Of a stretch of DNA of 64,000 bases, positions 26,936 to 35,837 are shown in pieces. The position numbers and the translations under genes are program-made. Within the stretch, counting starts at the first letter, position 1, and the number at the start of each line of letters is the position of its first letter. Under the pieces are notes generated by a model. That model searched no databases. It was not told the DNA's origin and saw nothing but the letters and a program-made list of their open reading frames with translations. Source of the DNA: Sphingomonadales bacterium UBA6174 (lineage in GTDB: Bacteria > Pseudomonadota > Alphaproteobacteria > Sphingomonadales > Sphingomonadaceae); NCBI GenBank assembly GCA_002422945.1, contig DITW01000027.1:430-64429 (forward strand). Reading direction: 5' to 3'.

Positions 26936-27837
26936 TGACGAACCCAGCCGCACAGCAGGTGATCGAGATCACACCCGAATTGATCGCATCCGCCGGGCAT
27001 TTTGCCGAGGGGCCGCGCGTCAGCGATGATGGGACGATCTGGTTCAGCGATCTGCTGAACGCCGCTTATTATCGCCAGCGTCCCGGCCATGCGGTTGAAA
27101 AAATCGTGGCCGACCGTCAATGGATCGGCGGCGCGACGTTCGATGAGGACGGGTCGTTGATCTGCGGCGGGCGTGGCGGGTTGGGCAAGATCGACCTTGC
27201 GACCGGTCATCAGACGGATTTGCTGACGGAGATCGGCGGAGAACCGATCATCGCGATCAATGATGTCGAGGCGGATCGCCATGGCGGGCTGTTTGGCGGG
27301 ACGATTGATTTTGTCTCCATCCTTGAAAAGGGTGAGGCCCCGCAGCCGGGCAAGTTGTTTTACCTCTCCAACACCGGCGATGTCCGCGTGTTACGCGATG
27401 ATGTGCTGGCCTCCAATGGCATCGCATTCAGCCCGGATGGACGTTTTCTCTATCATTCGGAGACATCGCGCGGGGTGTGGCGCTATGCGCTTGATGCGGA
27501 TGGCATGCCGAATATGCCGGGCGACTTGCTGATCGAACTGCCGGACAGCGATGGGCTGGTGGTCGATAGCGCCGGGGCGATTTGGGTGGTGCGCTGGGAT
27601 GCGGCGTTATTATGTCGCTATCTTGCCGATGGCACGCTCGATCAGACCTTGTCCTTGGGCTTTCCCCATCTTGTCAGCCTTGCCTTTGGCGGGCCTGATT
27701 TACATGATCTTTATGTATCGACAGGTGGCAATGCCGCCGATCAGGAACGCGGCGGGGTGGTGAAAATCCGCGTCGAGGTGCCGGGCCAGCGCGATTTCAA
27801 GACGCGGTTTTCCGGGCTTGGGGTCAAAACGCAATGA
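26935..27837 (+). CDS. SMP-30/gluconolactonase-family lactonase
   Basis: 300-aa six-bladed beta-propeller hydrolase. The SMP-30/gluconolaconase/LRE-like pattern is clear: 'AEGPRVSDDGTIWFSDLLN', a conserved Asn in 'INDVEADRHGG', 'SNGIAFSPDGRFLYHSET' and a DSDG segment, which supply Glu, Asn and Asp ligands for a divalent metal. It likely opens a lactone formed in the pathway. The start overlaps the VOC stop by one base; the stop overlaps the crotonase start by four. Confidence 0.9.
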   Translation: MTNPAAQQVIEITPELIASAGHFAEGPRVSDDGTIWFSDLLNAAYYRQRPGHAVEKIVADRQWIGGATFDEDGSLICGGRGGLGKIDLATGHQTDLLTEIGGEPIIAINDVEADRHGGLFGGTIDFVSILEKGEAPQPGKLFYLSNTGDVRVLRDDVLASNGIAFSPDGRFLYHSETSRGVWRYALDADGMPNMPGDLLIELPDSDGLVVDSAGAIWVVRWDAALLCRYLADGTLDQTLSLGFPHLVSLAFGGPDLHDLYVSTGGNAADQERGGVVKIRVEVPGQRDFKTRFSGLGVKTQ

Positions 27838-28649
27838 CCAGCGCCGCGACGAGTTTTATCCAGATCGAACCGGCGGGTGATGGCATTCAGATCATCCGGC
27901 TCAACCGGCCCGATGCGCGCAATGCGTTGACCCTTGATATGATACGCGAATTGCGGGCGGCGCTCGCCACGGTTGAGGCCGACCCCGATTGCCGGGTGGT
28001 GATTTTGGCAGGCGAGGGGCGCGTCTTTTGTGCGGGGCTGGACCTCAAACAGGTGATCTTGGGCGATGATGCGCCCAAGGGGCCGATTGAAAATATGGCG
28101 TTGCAGGAATTATTCGCCGGGACGATGCAGATTATCAACCGTCTGCGCCAGCCGGTGATCGCCGCTGTGCAGGGGGCTGCCGCAGGCGCGGGCTTTGGCA
28201 TCGCACTGGCCGCCGATATTCGTATCGCCGCGCCGTCCGTCAATTTCATGATCGGCGCGGTGCGGATCGGGTTGAGCGCGGGTGAATGCGGGATCAGTTT
28301 TCATCTGCCGCGCTTGATTGGTGCTGGGCGCGCCTTCGAGATCATGCTGACAGGCCGTCCGGTGCTTGCGGAAGAGGCTTTGTCATGCGGGTTGGTGAGC
28401 CGGATTGCCGCCAGCGATGATGAGGTGTTGGCCGAGGCCTTGGCCACCGCCCGGATGATTGCGGCAAACAGCCCCTATGCGGTCAAGCATACCAAGCAGG
28501 TGATGTGGGCCAATCTCGACGCCCCCAATCTGGAAAGCGCGATCGAGCTGGAAAATCATGTCCAGACGCTTGCGCTGCTAACCGATGATTTCGCGGAGGC
28601 GTGCAGCGCCTTTATCGCAAAACGCCCGCCTGTTTTCCGGGGGCGTTAA
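27834..28649 (+). CDS. Enoyl-CoA hydratase/isomerase (crotonase) family
   Basis: 271-aa crotonase. The oxyanion-hole segments are 'AGEGRVFCAGLDLKQ' and 'GAAAGAGFGIALAADIRIA', and a Glu is present in SAGECGISF at the usual catalytic place. It acts on an acyl-CoA thioester (hydration, isomerisation or ring opening) and pairs functionally with the 3-hydroxyacyl-CoA dehydrogenase at 29474. Translation is coupled to the SMP-30 gene. Confidence 0.92.
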   Translation: MTSAATSFIQIEPAGDGIQIIRLNRPDARNALTLDMIRELRAALATVEADPDCRVVILAGEGRVFCAGLDLKQVILGDDAPKGPIENMALQELFAGTMQIINRLRQPVIAAVQGAAAGAGFGIALAADIRIAAPSVNFMIGAVRIGLSAGECGISFHLPRLIGAGRAFEIMLTGRPVLAEEALSCGLVSRIAASDDEVLAEALATARMIAANSPYAVKHTKQVMWANLDAPNLESAIELENHVQTLALLTDDFAEACSAFIAKRPPVFRGR

Positions 28650-28699
28650 GTTTATTACGTATTTTCATGTTGTTGGATATTTAAAAAGGAGAGTGCATC

Positions 28700-29392
28700 A
28701 TGGCTAATATCGCAATTACCGGCGCAGGACGCGGAATCGGATTGGAACTCGTGCGGCAATATGCGGAAAATGGCGACCGGGTGTTCGCTCTGTGCCGCGA
28801 TCCAGCCGGTGCCACCGCGCTGAACGCGCTGGCTGCGGCATCGGGCGGCAAGGTTACGGTCCATCAGATGGACGTGGGTAGCGATGACTCCGTCAAGGCA
28901 GGTGCTGCATCCACCGGCACCGATACGATCGACGTGTTGTTGAACGTGGCAGGTGTTACCGGCCCGATCCCGGCTGAGCTGGAACTTGGCTCTTCCGATT
29001 GGGCAGCGTGGAATGATGCGATCAACATCATGACCATGGGGCCGCTGCGGGCGTTGCAGGCGTTTCTCCCACGCATGAAGGCCGGTTCCAAGGTCATCAA
29101 CTTCTCAAGTCAGTTGGCGGCCTCGACCTGGCCTTATGGCGGTTTCTATGCCTATGTCGCTGCAAAGGCCGGCCTGAACCGCGTGATGCGTTCGGTCGCG
29201 ATTGATCTTAAGGATCGTGGCATCATCATCGGCCTCGTGCATCCGGGCTGGGTGCAGACTGACATGGGCGGCGCTGATGCCGACATCACCACCGAGGAAA
29301 GCGCCTCCGGCATTCGCAAGGTGACTGCCGACTGGACGCTGGAACGTTCGGGCGATTTCCTGAAGTGGAATGGCGAAACTCACGCTTGGTAA
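28700..29392 (+). CDS. SDR family oxidoreductase (C-factor-like)
   Basis: 230-aa SDR with cofactor motif TGAGRGIGLEL, a variant LLNVAGV in place of NNAG, Ser in NFSSQLA and YVAAK. The short length and 'GDRVFALCRDP' segment resemble C-factor-type carbonyl reductases. AAGGAG precedes the ATG by about eight bases. It is the last gene before a bidirectional terminator. Confidence 0.9.
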   Translation: MANIAITGAGRGIGLELVRQYAENGDRVFALCRDPAGATALNALAAASGGKVTVHQMDVGSDDSVKAGAASTGTDTIDVLLNVAGVTGPIPAELELGSSDWAAWNDAINIMTMGPLRALQAFLPRMKAGSKVINFSSQLAASTWPYGGFYAYVAAKAGLNRVMRSVAIDLKDRGIIIGLVHPGWVQTDMGGADADITTEESASGIRKVTADWTLERSGDFLKWNGETHAW

Positions 29393-29412
29393 ACCCAAGA
29401 CTGGCAATGAAC

Positions 29413-29449
29413 AAAAAGGCGCGGCAGGATCAACCTGCCGCGCCTTTTT
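29413..29449. terminator. Bidirectional terminator between convergent genes
   Basis: A perfect 16-bp stem beginning AAAAAGGCGCGGCAGG, 5-nt loop, ending in CCTTTTT. The A-run and T-run serve both the rightward SDR and the leftward 3-hydroxyacyl-CoA dehydrogenase gene. Confidence 0.9.
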
Positions 29450-29473
29450 ATTTGAGCACCGAAATGATGATTA

Positions 29474-30343
29474 TCAACGCGTAGGCGTTGGTTCCGGCGT
29501 GGAGTAATCATAGAAACCGCGCCCGGATTTGCGACCGAACCAGCCTGCTTCGACATATTTGAGCAGGATCGGGGCCGGACGATATTTGGGATCGCCGGTG
29601 TCGTCCTGAAATACCTTCAGCACGTTCAACAGCGTATCAAGGCCGATCATGTCCGCCAGCGTCAGCGGACCCATCGGGTGGCCGAGGCCGAGCTTGATGC
29701 CCTTGTCGATGTCTGGGATCGAGGCAAGACCTTCGCCGACCGCGAAAAAGGCTTCATTGAGCAATGGCAACAGGATGCGGTTGACGACAAAACCCGGTGA
29801 ATCCTGCGCGACGATGGTGTCCTTGCCGATCAGCGCGCCGAATTGCTGGGCAATCGTTGCGGTCTTGTCGCTGGTGGCGATGCCCCGGATGATTTCGAGC
29901 AACGGCATCAACGGCACCGGGTTGAAGAAGTGCAGGCCGATGAAACGGCTTGGATCGGAGGACGCCTGTGCCAGACGGGTGATCGAGATCGACGAGGTGT
30001 TGGACGCGAGGATCGCATCGGGGCCAAGCACCTTGCCGATTTCGGCGAAAATGAGCTGCTTGATGTCTTCACGTTCAGTCGCGGCTTCGATCACGAGTTC
30101 GGCATCACCCATCGCTTCATAGCCCGCGACCGGGATCAAATTGGCCAATGCAGCATCGGCGGCGTCCTTCGTCATTTTGTCCTTTTCGACCAGACGCGAG
30201 AGCTGCTTGGCAATGCCAGCCTTACCCTTTTCCGCCAGTTCGAGCGACAGGTCGGACAGATAGACCTGAAGTCCGGCCACAGCCGACACCTGCGCAATGC
30301 CTGCGCCCATCTGGCCAGCACCGATAACTGCAATCTTCTTCAT
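29474..30343 (-). CDS. 3-hydroxybutyryl-CoA dehydrogenase family
   Basis: 289-aa NAD-dependent L-3-hydroxyacyl-CoA dehydrogenase. Rossmann motif GAGQMGAGIAQ at residues 8-18, SNTSSISITRLA, catalytic His in GLHFFNPVPLMPLLE with the Glu partner, and the C-terminal domain 'NRILLPLLNEAF'. It is the fourth gene of a leftward unit (MDR, Rieske A, SnoaL, this gene) and is separated from the SnoaL gene by a strong hairpin. It supplies a beta-oxidation-type step. Confidence 0.94.
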   Translation of the reverse strand: MKKIAVIGAGQMGAGIAQVSAVAGLQVYLSDLSLELAEKGKAGIAKQLSRLVEKDKMTKDAADAALANLIPVAGYEAMGDAELVIEAATEREDIKQLIFAEIGKVLGPDAILASNTSSISITRLAQASSDPSRFIGLHFFNPVPLMPLLEIIRGIATSDKTATIAQQFGALIGKDTIVAQDSPGFVVNRILLPLLNEAFFAVGEGLASIPDIDKGIKLGLGHPMGPLTLADMIGLDTLLNVLKVFQDDTGDPKYRPAPILLKYVEAGWFGRKSGRGFYDYSTPEPTPTR

Positions 30344-30379
30344 TCAATAACCCTTGTTGTTGCGTTTTAGCATGGAAAC

Positions 30380-30413
30380 GATCGATGGAGCGCCCTTTGG
30401 CACTCCATCGATC
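30380..30413. promoter_or_regulatory. Strong intra-operon hairpin
   Basis: Arms GATCGATGGAG (30380-30390) and CTCCATCGATC (30403-30413) pair perfectly and can extend inward by three GC pairs past one mismatch to a CTTT loop. It sits in the 81-bp gap between the SnoaL and dehydrogenase genes, with no T-run on the transcribed strand. It may protect or process the mRNA rather than end it. Confidence 0.5.
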
Positions 30414-30424
30414 AGCTTTCAACC

Positions 30425-30859
30425 TTACTGATGCAGAACGCGATAAATGCGCTTTGTGAACAGCCATTTTCCATCGATCTTGGCCAGCTCATCATCATAT
30501 TGGCCGCGCACTTTGACTTCCGTGTCGGTGCCGGGAACGGTGAATATTTCCGAGGTATAGACGCGTGCTTTTGCCTTATCGCCATCGACCTCGATCGCCC
30601 CCGGCGTGGCGATGTAGATCATCGATGGCTTATTGGGATCGCCCTTGCCAAAGGCCTCCAATGACGCAAGCCAGCCTTTGACGATGGCATCGCGGCCCGT
30701 GAAGGCTTCGAGCCCTTCAAATTCGGGCAGCGACCAAAAACTGTCTTCCGCCCAGACGCCGCTCCATGCGGCCTCATCCGAGCGCATCACGGCGTCTGCG
30801 TATATTTCAATCAGTTCGCGGATTTCGACGCGATCCTGCAACGGGCCTGTATATGCCAT
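30425..30859 (-). CDS. SnoaL-like/NTF2-fold protein paired with Rieske A
   Basis: 144-aa protein of the SnoaL_4 (nuclear transport factor 2-like) type: an N-terminal helix pair 'DRVEIRELIEIYADAVMRSDEAAWSGVWAEDS' and a curved sheet ending 'DGKWLFTKRIYRVLHQ'. It lies only 12 bases after the Rieske A stop. Beta subunits of ring-hydroxylating dioxygenases share this fold, so a partner or follow-up isomerase/dehydratase role is plausible. It is close to the 40374-40787 protein in sequence and length. Confidence 0.85.
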   Translation of the reverse strand: MAYTGPLQDRVEIRELIEIYADAVMRSDEAAWSGVWAEDSFWSLPEFEGLEAFTGRDAIVKGWLASLEAFGKGDPNKPSMIYIATPGAIEVDGDKAKARVYTSEIFTVPGTDTEVKVRGQYDDELAKIDGKWLFTKRIYRVLHQ

Positions 30860-30871
30860 ATCATTATCCTC

Positions 30872-32212
30872 TTATCGGCGACCTTCGAGATAGTCGTTCA
30901 GCACTTCATGGAAAAAGCGCACGCGGGTTTCCTGCGCGGGCAAATAGGCGTCGGTATAGCCGCGTGAATGCATGCCCGCCTGCATATCGGCGGCCAGCAT
31001 CATGTCCTGAAAGACGATCTGGCCTTCCAGTTCCGGCACGCCCTTGCCGCCGTCAAAGTTGCGATGTTCGCAGGTTTCGACTTCGACCAATGGCTTGCGC
31101 CCGGCCATGATCGATTCCACCTCGGTCTGCCCTTCGACCGGGAAGGCCATGCACCACAGGTCGAAATAGCATTTTTCAGGGTCTTCCGCGTCCGGTTCCG
31201 ACCTGAAGAAGATGAGATTGTCCGGTAGGAACGAAATCGTCACATTGGGGAAGAAGACCGTGTGCGGGCTGTCGGTCAGTTCTTCGTCGTTCATATGCTC
31301 GTAATGTTTATAGCCGCGCTCTTTCCACAGACGCTTTTTCGCGGCCTTGAGATCGAGCCAGCCTTGCATCGCCTTTTCTTCGTAGCTCGCATAGCTCTCG
31401 GGATCGATGTCCCATTGGCGCAGCACGAAGTCATAGGGATGGGGGATGTGCGCGGGCAGGCGGTCCGACAAGGACGGGCGCATCGGCTGCACCGTGCGGC
31501 CATGGCCGCCGGGGAACATCTCATGCCGCGCGGTATCGACATCCTGATCGATCCAGGGCGGCACCTGCGGATGGGCGGTGCGGGTGTGGTAGGATTCACT
31601 GAAATTATCGGTGACGAATTTCCAATTGGCATCGACCTTGATCCGATACCATGCGACGCGAACCGCCGTATCCATCGGATAGTTATTGTAAATTTCCGGC
31701 ATCGGATCGAGATATTCGAGCAATGACGGCGCGTTCTTGTCCATCGTATACCAGACGAAACCGCCCCAGATTTCGCAGCGCAATTCATTGAGCTTGAGCT
31801 TGCCGCACGGGTTGCCCTGCGGGAAATCTTCCGGGTCCTGCGCGTCATTCAGCACGCCATCCTTGCCCCAGCGCCAGCCATGATAAGGACAATGGAAGCC
31901 GTTGCTAGACGATGTTTCATGCACCAGCCGCATGCCGCGATGGCGGCAGCTATTATAAAAGGCACGGACCGAACCATCGTCCTGACGCGCGCAAATGACC
32001 GATTCCTTGAGGAAATTATGAACGAGATAGTCGCCCGCTTCCGGGATTTCAGCGGTGCGACCGGCGACATGCCAGATCCGCGTCCACATATGATCCCATT
32101 CCTTTTGGGCGAATTCCTTCGAGAAATAGCGATCTCCGGTCAACGGGTCGCCGCGTAAGTTCGATGCATCGCGCCCGTCCATCGTTAACGGGTGTTTCGG
32201 AATCTCGGTCAT
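30872..32212 (-). CDS. Rieske oxygenase alpha subunit A
   Basis: 446-aa aromatic-ring-hydroxylating-type oxygenase. Rieske cluster ligands are Cys89, His91, Cys108, His111 (CRHRG ... CPYHGW); the mononuclear iron site is seen as Asp202, Glu206, His209, His214 in DNFSESYHTRTAH, with the third ligand Asp probably in VFQDMML. The position bridging the two centres is Glu206 rather than the classical Asp. It groups with F and G. AGGAGC precedes the start. No reductase is adjacent; electrons may come from the ferredoxin at 40944. Substrate unknown. Confidence 0.93.
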   Translation of the reverse strand: MTEIPKHPLTMDGRDASNLRGDPLTGDRYFSKEFAQKEWDHMWTRIWHVAGRTAEIPEAGDYLVHNFLKESVICARQDDGSVRAFYNSCRHRGMRLVHETSSSNGFHCPYHGWRWGKDGVLNDAQDPEDFPQGNPCGKLKLNELRCEIWGGFVWYTMDKNAPSLLEYLDPMPEIYNNYPMDTAVRVAWYRIKVDANWKFVTDNFSESYHTRTAHPQVPPWIDQDVDTARHEMFPGGHGRTVQPMRPSLSDRLPAHIPHPYDFVLRQWDIDPESYASYEEKAMQGWLDLKAAKKRLWKERGYKHYEHMNDEELTDSPHTVFFPNVTISFLPDNLIFFRSEPDAEDPEKCYFDLWCMAFPVEGQTEVESIMAGRKPLVEVETCEHRNFDGGKGVPELEGQIVFQDMMLAADMQAGMHSRGYTDAYLPAQETRVRFFHEVLNDYLEGRR

Positions 32213-32255
32213 CTGCGCTGCTCCTATAACATTTATTATGTTGGTATTGATCGTG

Positions 32256-33275
32256 TCAGTCGACGAGTTGCAGGATCATCTTGCCTTCGTTCTGGCCGCT
32301 GAAAAGCTTCATAAAGGCCGGATAAGCATTCTCGATGCCATGTTCGACATGTTCGTCGATCCGTAATTTGCCTTCAGACAGCCATTGGGCGATTTGCAAC
32401 CCGGCTTCGTGAAATCTGGGGGCGTAATCCATGATGAGGAAGCCATGCATCGTAGCCTGATGGACGATGAGTTGCCAGATGTTGCGCGCGCCGGTGCGAC
32501 CTTCCTTATTATTATATTCGCTGATCAACCCGCACAAGATGATCCGCGCCTTATTCGCGAGATTCATCAGCCCGGCGTCCAAAATGTCGCCGCCGACATT
32601 TTCAAAGATGATGTTGACGCCATTGGGGGCGGCTACACGAATTTCTTCGGCCAGTTGATCCATCGTCTTGCCGCGATAATCAATCGCGACATCAAAACCA
32701 TAATCCTTGATCAGCCGTGCACATTTCTTGGCACCTCCCGCGATGCCGATGGTGCGACAGCCCTTGATCTTGGCGATCTGGCCGACAACCGACCCGACCG
32801 CGCCCGCCGCGCCCGTGACCAGCACCGTCTGGCCCGGTTCGGGTTGGCCGACTTCAAGCAAGCCGAAATAGCCGGTCAGCCCGACTGCGCCCATGCCGGA
32901 GAGGAAATAGGAAGGCGAGGGGACGCCACTCACATCGAGCTTTGCGGTGAAGTGACCGGGTTCTACCAGCGAATATTCCTCGATCCCGGTCAGGCACAGC
33001 ACCCAATCGCCAATTTTATATTCGTCATTGGCCGAGCTATGGACGACGCCCACCGTGGTGGCGCGGATCGGGTCGCCAAGGGCGATAGGGGGCATATAGC
33101 TGGGGGCATCATCCATCCACCCGCGCTGCGCGGGGTCGAGCGAAGCGAAATGATTTCGCACAACAAAACACCCTGTGGGCGGCGTCGGTATCTCCGATTC
33201 CTGTAGTTGGAAGTCTTGTGGGACGGGGTCGCCTTGGGGGCGACGGGCCAGCAGGAAGCGGCGATTCACTGTCAT
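32256..33275 (-). CDS. NADP-dependent zinc-free reductase (CurA/leukotriene-hydroxydehydrogenase-like)
   Basis: 339-aa MDR. The opening 'NRRFLLARRPQGDPVPQDFQL' and 'SLDPAQRGWMDD' are typical of the CurA/LTB4DH subfamily, which reduces alpha,beta-unsaturated ketones; the nucleotide loop is VTGAAGAVGSVVGQIAK. It is the first gene of a leftward unit with Rieske A and diverges from TonB receptor B. A paralogue at 36645 occupies the same divergent position relative to receptor C. Confidence 0.92.
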   Translation of the reverse strand: MTVNRRFLLARRPQGDPVPQDFQLQESEIPTPPTGCFVVRNHFASLDPAQRGWMDDAPSYMPPIALGDPIRATTVGVVHSSANDEYKIGDWVLCLTGIEEYSLVEPGHFTAKLDVSGVPSPSYFLSGMGAVGLTGYFGLLEVGQPEPGQTVLVTGAAGAVGSVVGQIAKIKGCRTIGIAGGAKKCARLIKDYGFDVAIDYRGKTMDQLAEEIRVAAPNGVNIIFENVGGDILDAGLMNLANKARIILCGLISEYNNKEGRTGARNIWQLIVHQATMHGFLIMDYAPRFHEAGLQIAQWLSEGKLRIDEHVEHGIENAYPAFMKLFSGQNEGKMILQLVD

Positions 33276-33428
33276 TGATCTAGATCCTCTTTTTGAATTT
33301 TCATCCTCGGGGTGTGGCGGCTGAGACGCACCTGTAACAAGTGGCAGTTAAAACAATTTGGGCGGATACCTAGGTCCACCGCGCTTTCTTGGCACTTATG
33401 TGAGGCCCGGGAAATGTTGGAGATTGAC

Positions 33429-35720
33429 TTGAAAAAAACTTACATCACGCATGCGCTGTTCATGGCGATGGCTGCATCGGCTTTTGCCGTTCCTTCGCTG
33501 GCGCAAGATACCAATGCCGCCGCCGATCAGGCTGATTCCGGTGGGCTGGAAGAAATCGTCGTTTCGGCACGTCGTCGTAACGAAACCGTGCAGGACACCC
33601 CGGTCGCCGTGACCGCGATCTCGCCGTCGCAGCTTGAGGCTTCCGCCGCGCTGACCATCGGCGATTTGCAGGGCGCTGCCCCGAACGTGCTGATCACCAG
33701 CGCTGGCACCGGCGCTGCTGCGGCAAATATCTCGATCCGTGGCATTGCCTTTGCCGACATCGAAAAGTCGTTTGATCCGGCTGTCGGCGTCAACATCGAC
33801 GGCGTGTACATCGGCACCTCGACCGGCCAGATGCTCGATTTCTTCGACATCGGTTCGATCGAAATTCTGCGCGGTCCGCAGGGCACGCTGTTTGGCCGCA
33901 ACACGATTGCGGGCGTGGTCAACATCAAGCGTTCGCGTCCGACCGGCGAATTCGGCGGCAAGTTCGAAGCGAGCTATGGCTCCTACGATCAGATGGGCCT
34001 GCGCGGCGTGCTGAACGTGCCGGTCATCAAGGATGTGCTGGCTGCCAAGTTCTTCGCCTTCCACAATGAAAGCGATGGCTATTATAAGACTGTTGGCACT
34101 GGCCAACGTCGCGGTGGTTCCAACAACGAAAATTTCGGCGCGAGCTTCCTGTTCACGCCGGGCGATCGTTTTGACTCGCTCTTGACCTTTGACAAGCAGG
34201 TACAGGATTTCGATCCGATCCTAGGTCCGCTGAGCCGCACGGGCGATGCGTTTGCGGGCGCGCTGCCGGCTGCGTTTGTCGATGGCAACAACACCGATAA
34301 CGTCTATCGCGTTGTGGCCCCGTCGCAGCAGATGGTCGGCACCTACAGCTCGCCGGGCGTGACCAACGAGATGAATCTCGACCTTGATGTCGTGAAGCTG
34401 ACCTCGGTGACCGCCTATCGCGAAAGCGACGATCAACTGCGTCAGGATTATTCGACGACCGGCCTGTATTTCGCCGATCGCGATCAGCAGTATAAGCAGT
34501 TCAGCCAGGAACTGCGCGCATCGGGCAAGCTGTTCGACGGCTTCGATTATGTGGCGGGCGTCTATTATTTCAACAGCCGCTACCATATCGATCAGTTCAC
34601 CAGCGTCTTCTTTGGTGCGCCGACCCATCAGGATACGACTGGCTGGTCGAAATCCTATGCTGGTTTCGTCGATTTCAACTGGGAAGTGATGGACAAGGTC
34701 CGCATCTCCGGCGGCGGTCGTTACACCTATGACAAGAAGAAGCTGCAGACGGCGTTCACCGATCCGTCCAACGCGGGCGCTTCGTTCACCGGCGACAAGA
34801 ACAACGAAAGCTGGAAGAAGTTCACGCCGAAGATCGGTGTCGACTATCGTCCGAATGAAGACCTGATGGTCTATGGTTCATGGTCGCGCGGCTATCGTTC
34901 GGGTGGCTTCAACGGTCGTGGCCTGACGCCATTCGCGTCCTCATTGCCTTATGATCCGGAAACCGTGGATGCCTATGAAATCGGCCTGAAGAGCGAATTC
35001 TTCGATCGTCGCTTGACGTTGAACCTCGCGGCTTTCTATTCGGATTATCAAGACATCCAGCAGACGACCACCGTTTCGGTGCCGGGTGTTGCGTTGCCGC
35101 AGACGATTGTCAGCAATGCCGCGAATGCCAAGATCAAGGGTCTGGAAGCCGATTTCTCCGCCAAGCCGCTTGATCGTCTGACGGTCCGTGGTTCGGTTGG
35201 TTACACCGACTCCAAGTTCAAGGGCTTCATTGTCAACCAGCCGGTTGCAACTGGCGCGACGACATCCGTCTCGCGCACCTTTGACTTCTCGGCGGTCGAT
35301 ATGATCTACGCCCCGAAGATCACGGCGTCGATAAATGCGGAATACAAGCTGCCGCTCGGCCCGGGCGACCTCAAGTTGAACGCAGGCTATCGCTATCTGT
35401 CGCGTTATGACCAGCAGATCTCTGCTGATCCGGCGCTGTATCCGACAGCACTGGCAGCCGCACCGACTGACGTTATCGCGGTGGCACAGAACGATCCGCG
35501 CTTGCGCTCGGATGCACAGAACCTGCTCGATGCGAGCGTGTCCTATGTGTTCTCGCTCGACAATGGGTTGAACTATCGCCTCACCGGCTATGTGCGAAAC
35601 CTGCTGGATGATCGCGGCACCAACACCTCGTTCGTGGCATCGAACTTCCCAGTGTATTGGGGCTTCGCCACGGCACGTGAACCGCGCGTATTCGGCGTAC
35701 AGCTCGGTGTGGATTTCTAA
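33429..35720 (+). CDS. TonB-dependent outer membrane receptor B
   Basis: 763-aa receptor using a probable TTG start at 33429: GGAG lies six bases upstream, and translation gives a canonical signal peptide MKKTYITHALFMAMAASAF with cleavage after SLA (about residue 25). An ATG at 33414 is in frame but has GGGAA directly abutting it. The plug (EEIVVSARRRNETVQDTPVAV; ILRGPQGTLFGRNTIAG) and barrel ending in QLGVDF are complete. It is a paralogue of receptor A and is followed by a terminator. Confidence 0.94.
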   Translation: MKKTYITHALFMAMAASAFAVPSLAQDTNAAADQADSGGLEEIVVSARRRNETVQDTPVAVTAISPSQLEASAALTIGDLQGAAPNVLITSAGTGAAAANISIRGIAFADIEKSFDPAVGVNIDGVYIGTSTGQMLDFFDIGSIEILRGPQGTLFGRNTIAGVVNIKRSRPTGEFGGKFEASYGSYDQMGLRGVLNVPVIKDVLAAKFFAFHNESDGYYKTVGTGQRRGGSNNENFGASFLFTPGDRFDSLLTFDKQVQDFDPILGPLSRTGDAFAGALPAAFVDGNNTDNVYRVVAPSQQMVGTYSSPGVTNEMNLDLDVVKLTSVTAYRESDDQLRQDYSTTGLYFADRDQQYKQFSQELRASGKLFDGFDYVAGVYYFNSRYHIDQFTSVFFGAPTHQDTTGWSKSYAGFVDFNWEVMDKVRISGGGRYTYDKKKLQTAFTDPSNAGASFTGDKNNESWKKFTPKIGVDYRPNEDLMVYGSWSRGYRSGGFNGRGLTPFASSLPYDPETVDAYEIGLKSEFFDRRLTLNLAAFYSDYQDIQQTTTVSVPGVALPQTIVSNAANAKIKGLEADFSAKPLDRLTVRGSVGYTDSKFKGFIVNQPVATGATTSVSRTFDFSAVDMIYAPKITASINAEYKLPLGPGDLKLNAGYRYLSRYDQQISADPALYPTALAAAPTDVIAVAQNDPRLRSDAQNLLDASVSYVFSLDNGLNYRLTGYVRNLLDDRGTNTSFVASNFPVYWGFATAREPRVFGVQLGVDF

Positions 35721-35743
35721 TCCCGCGAATAGCTGATTAAACG

Positions 35744-35785
35744 AAAGGCCGCGATGGGAATCCCCCCGTCGCGGCCTTAGTTTTG
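35744..35785 (+). terminator. Terminator after TonB receptor B
   Basis: AAAGGCCGCGATGGG pairs with CCCGTCGCGGCCTT (one G-T pair), followed by AGTTTTG. Confidence 0.8.
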
Positions 35786-35837
35786 TCTGGCGATGATGAG
35801 TGCAGGGCTGGCAAGGCCGCGCGATGGCGCCCTGTTT

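Noticed and set aside
28619..28648. Hairpin overlapping the crotonase stop as a terminator
   Set aside because: The AACGCCC/GGGCGTT stem is only 7 bp with a long loop and weak T-run, and the next gene follows closely with its own SD.
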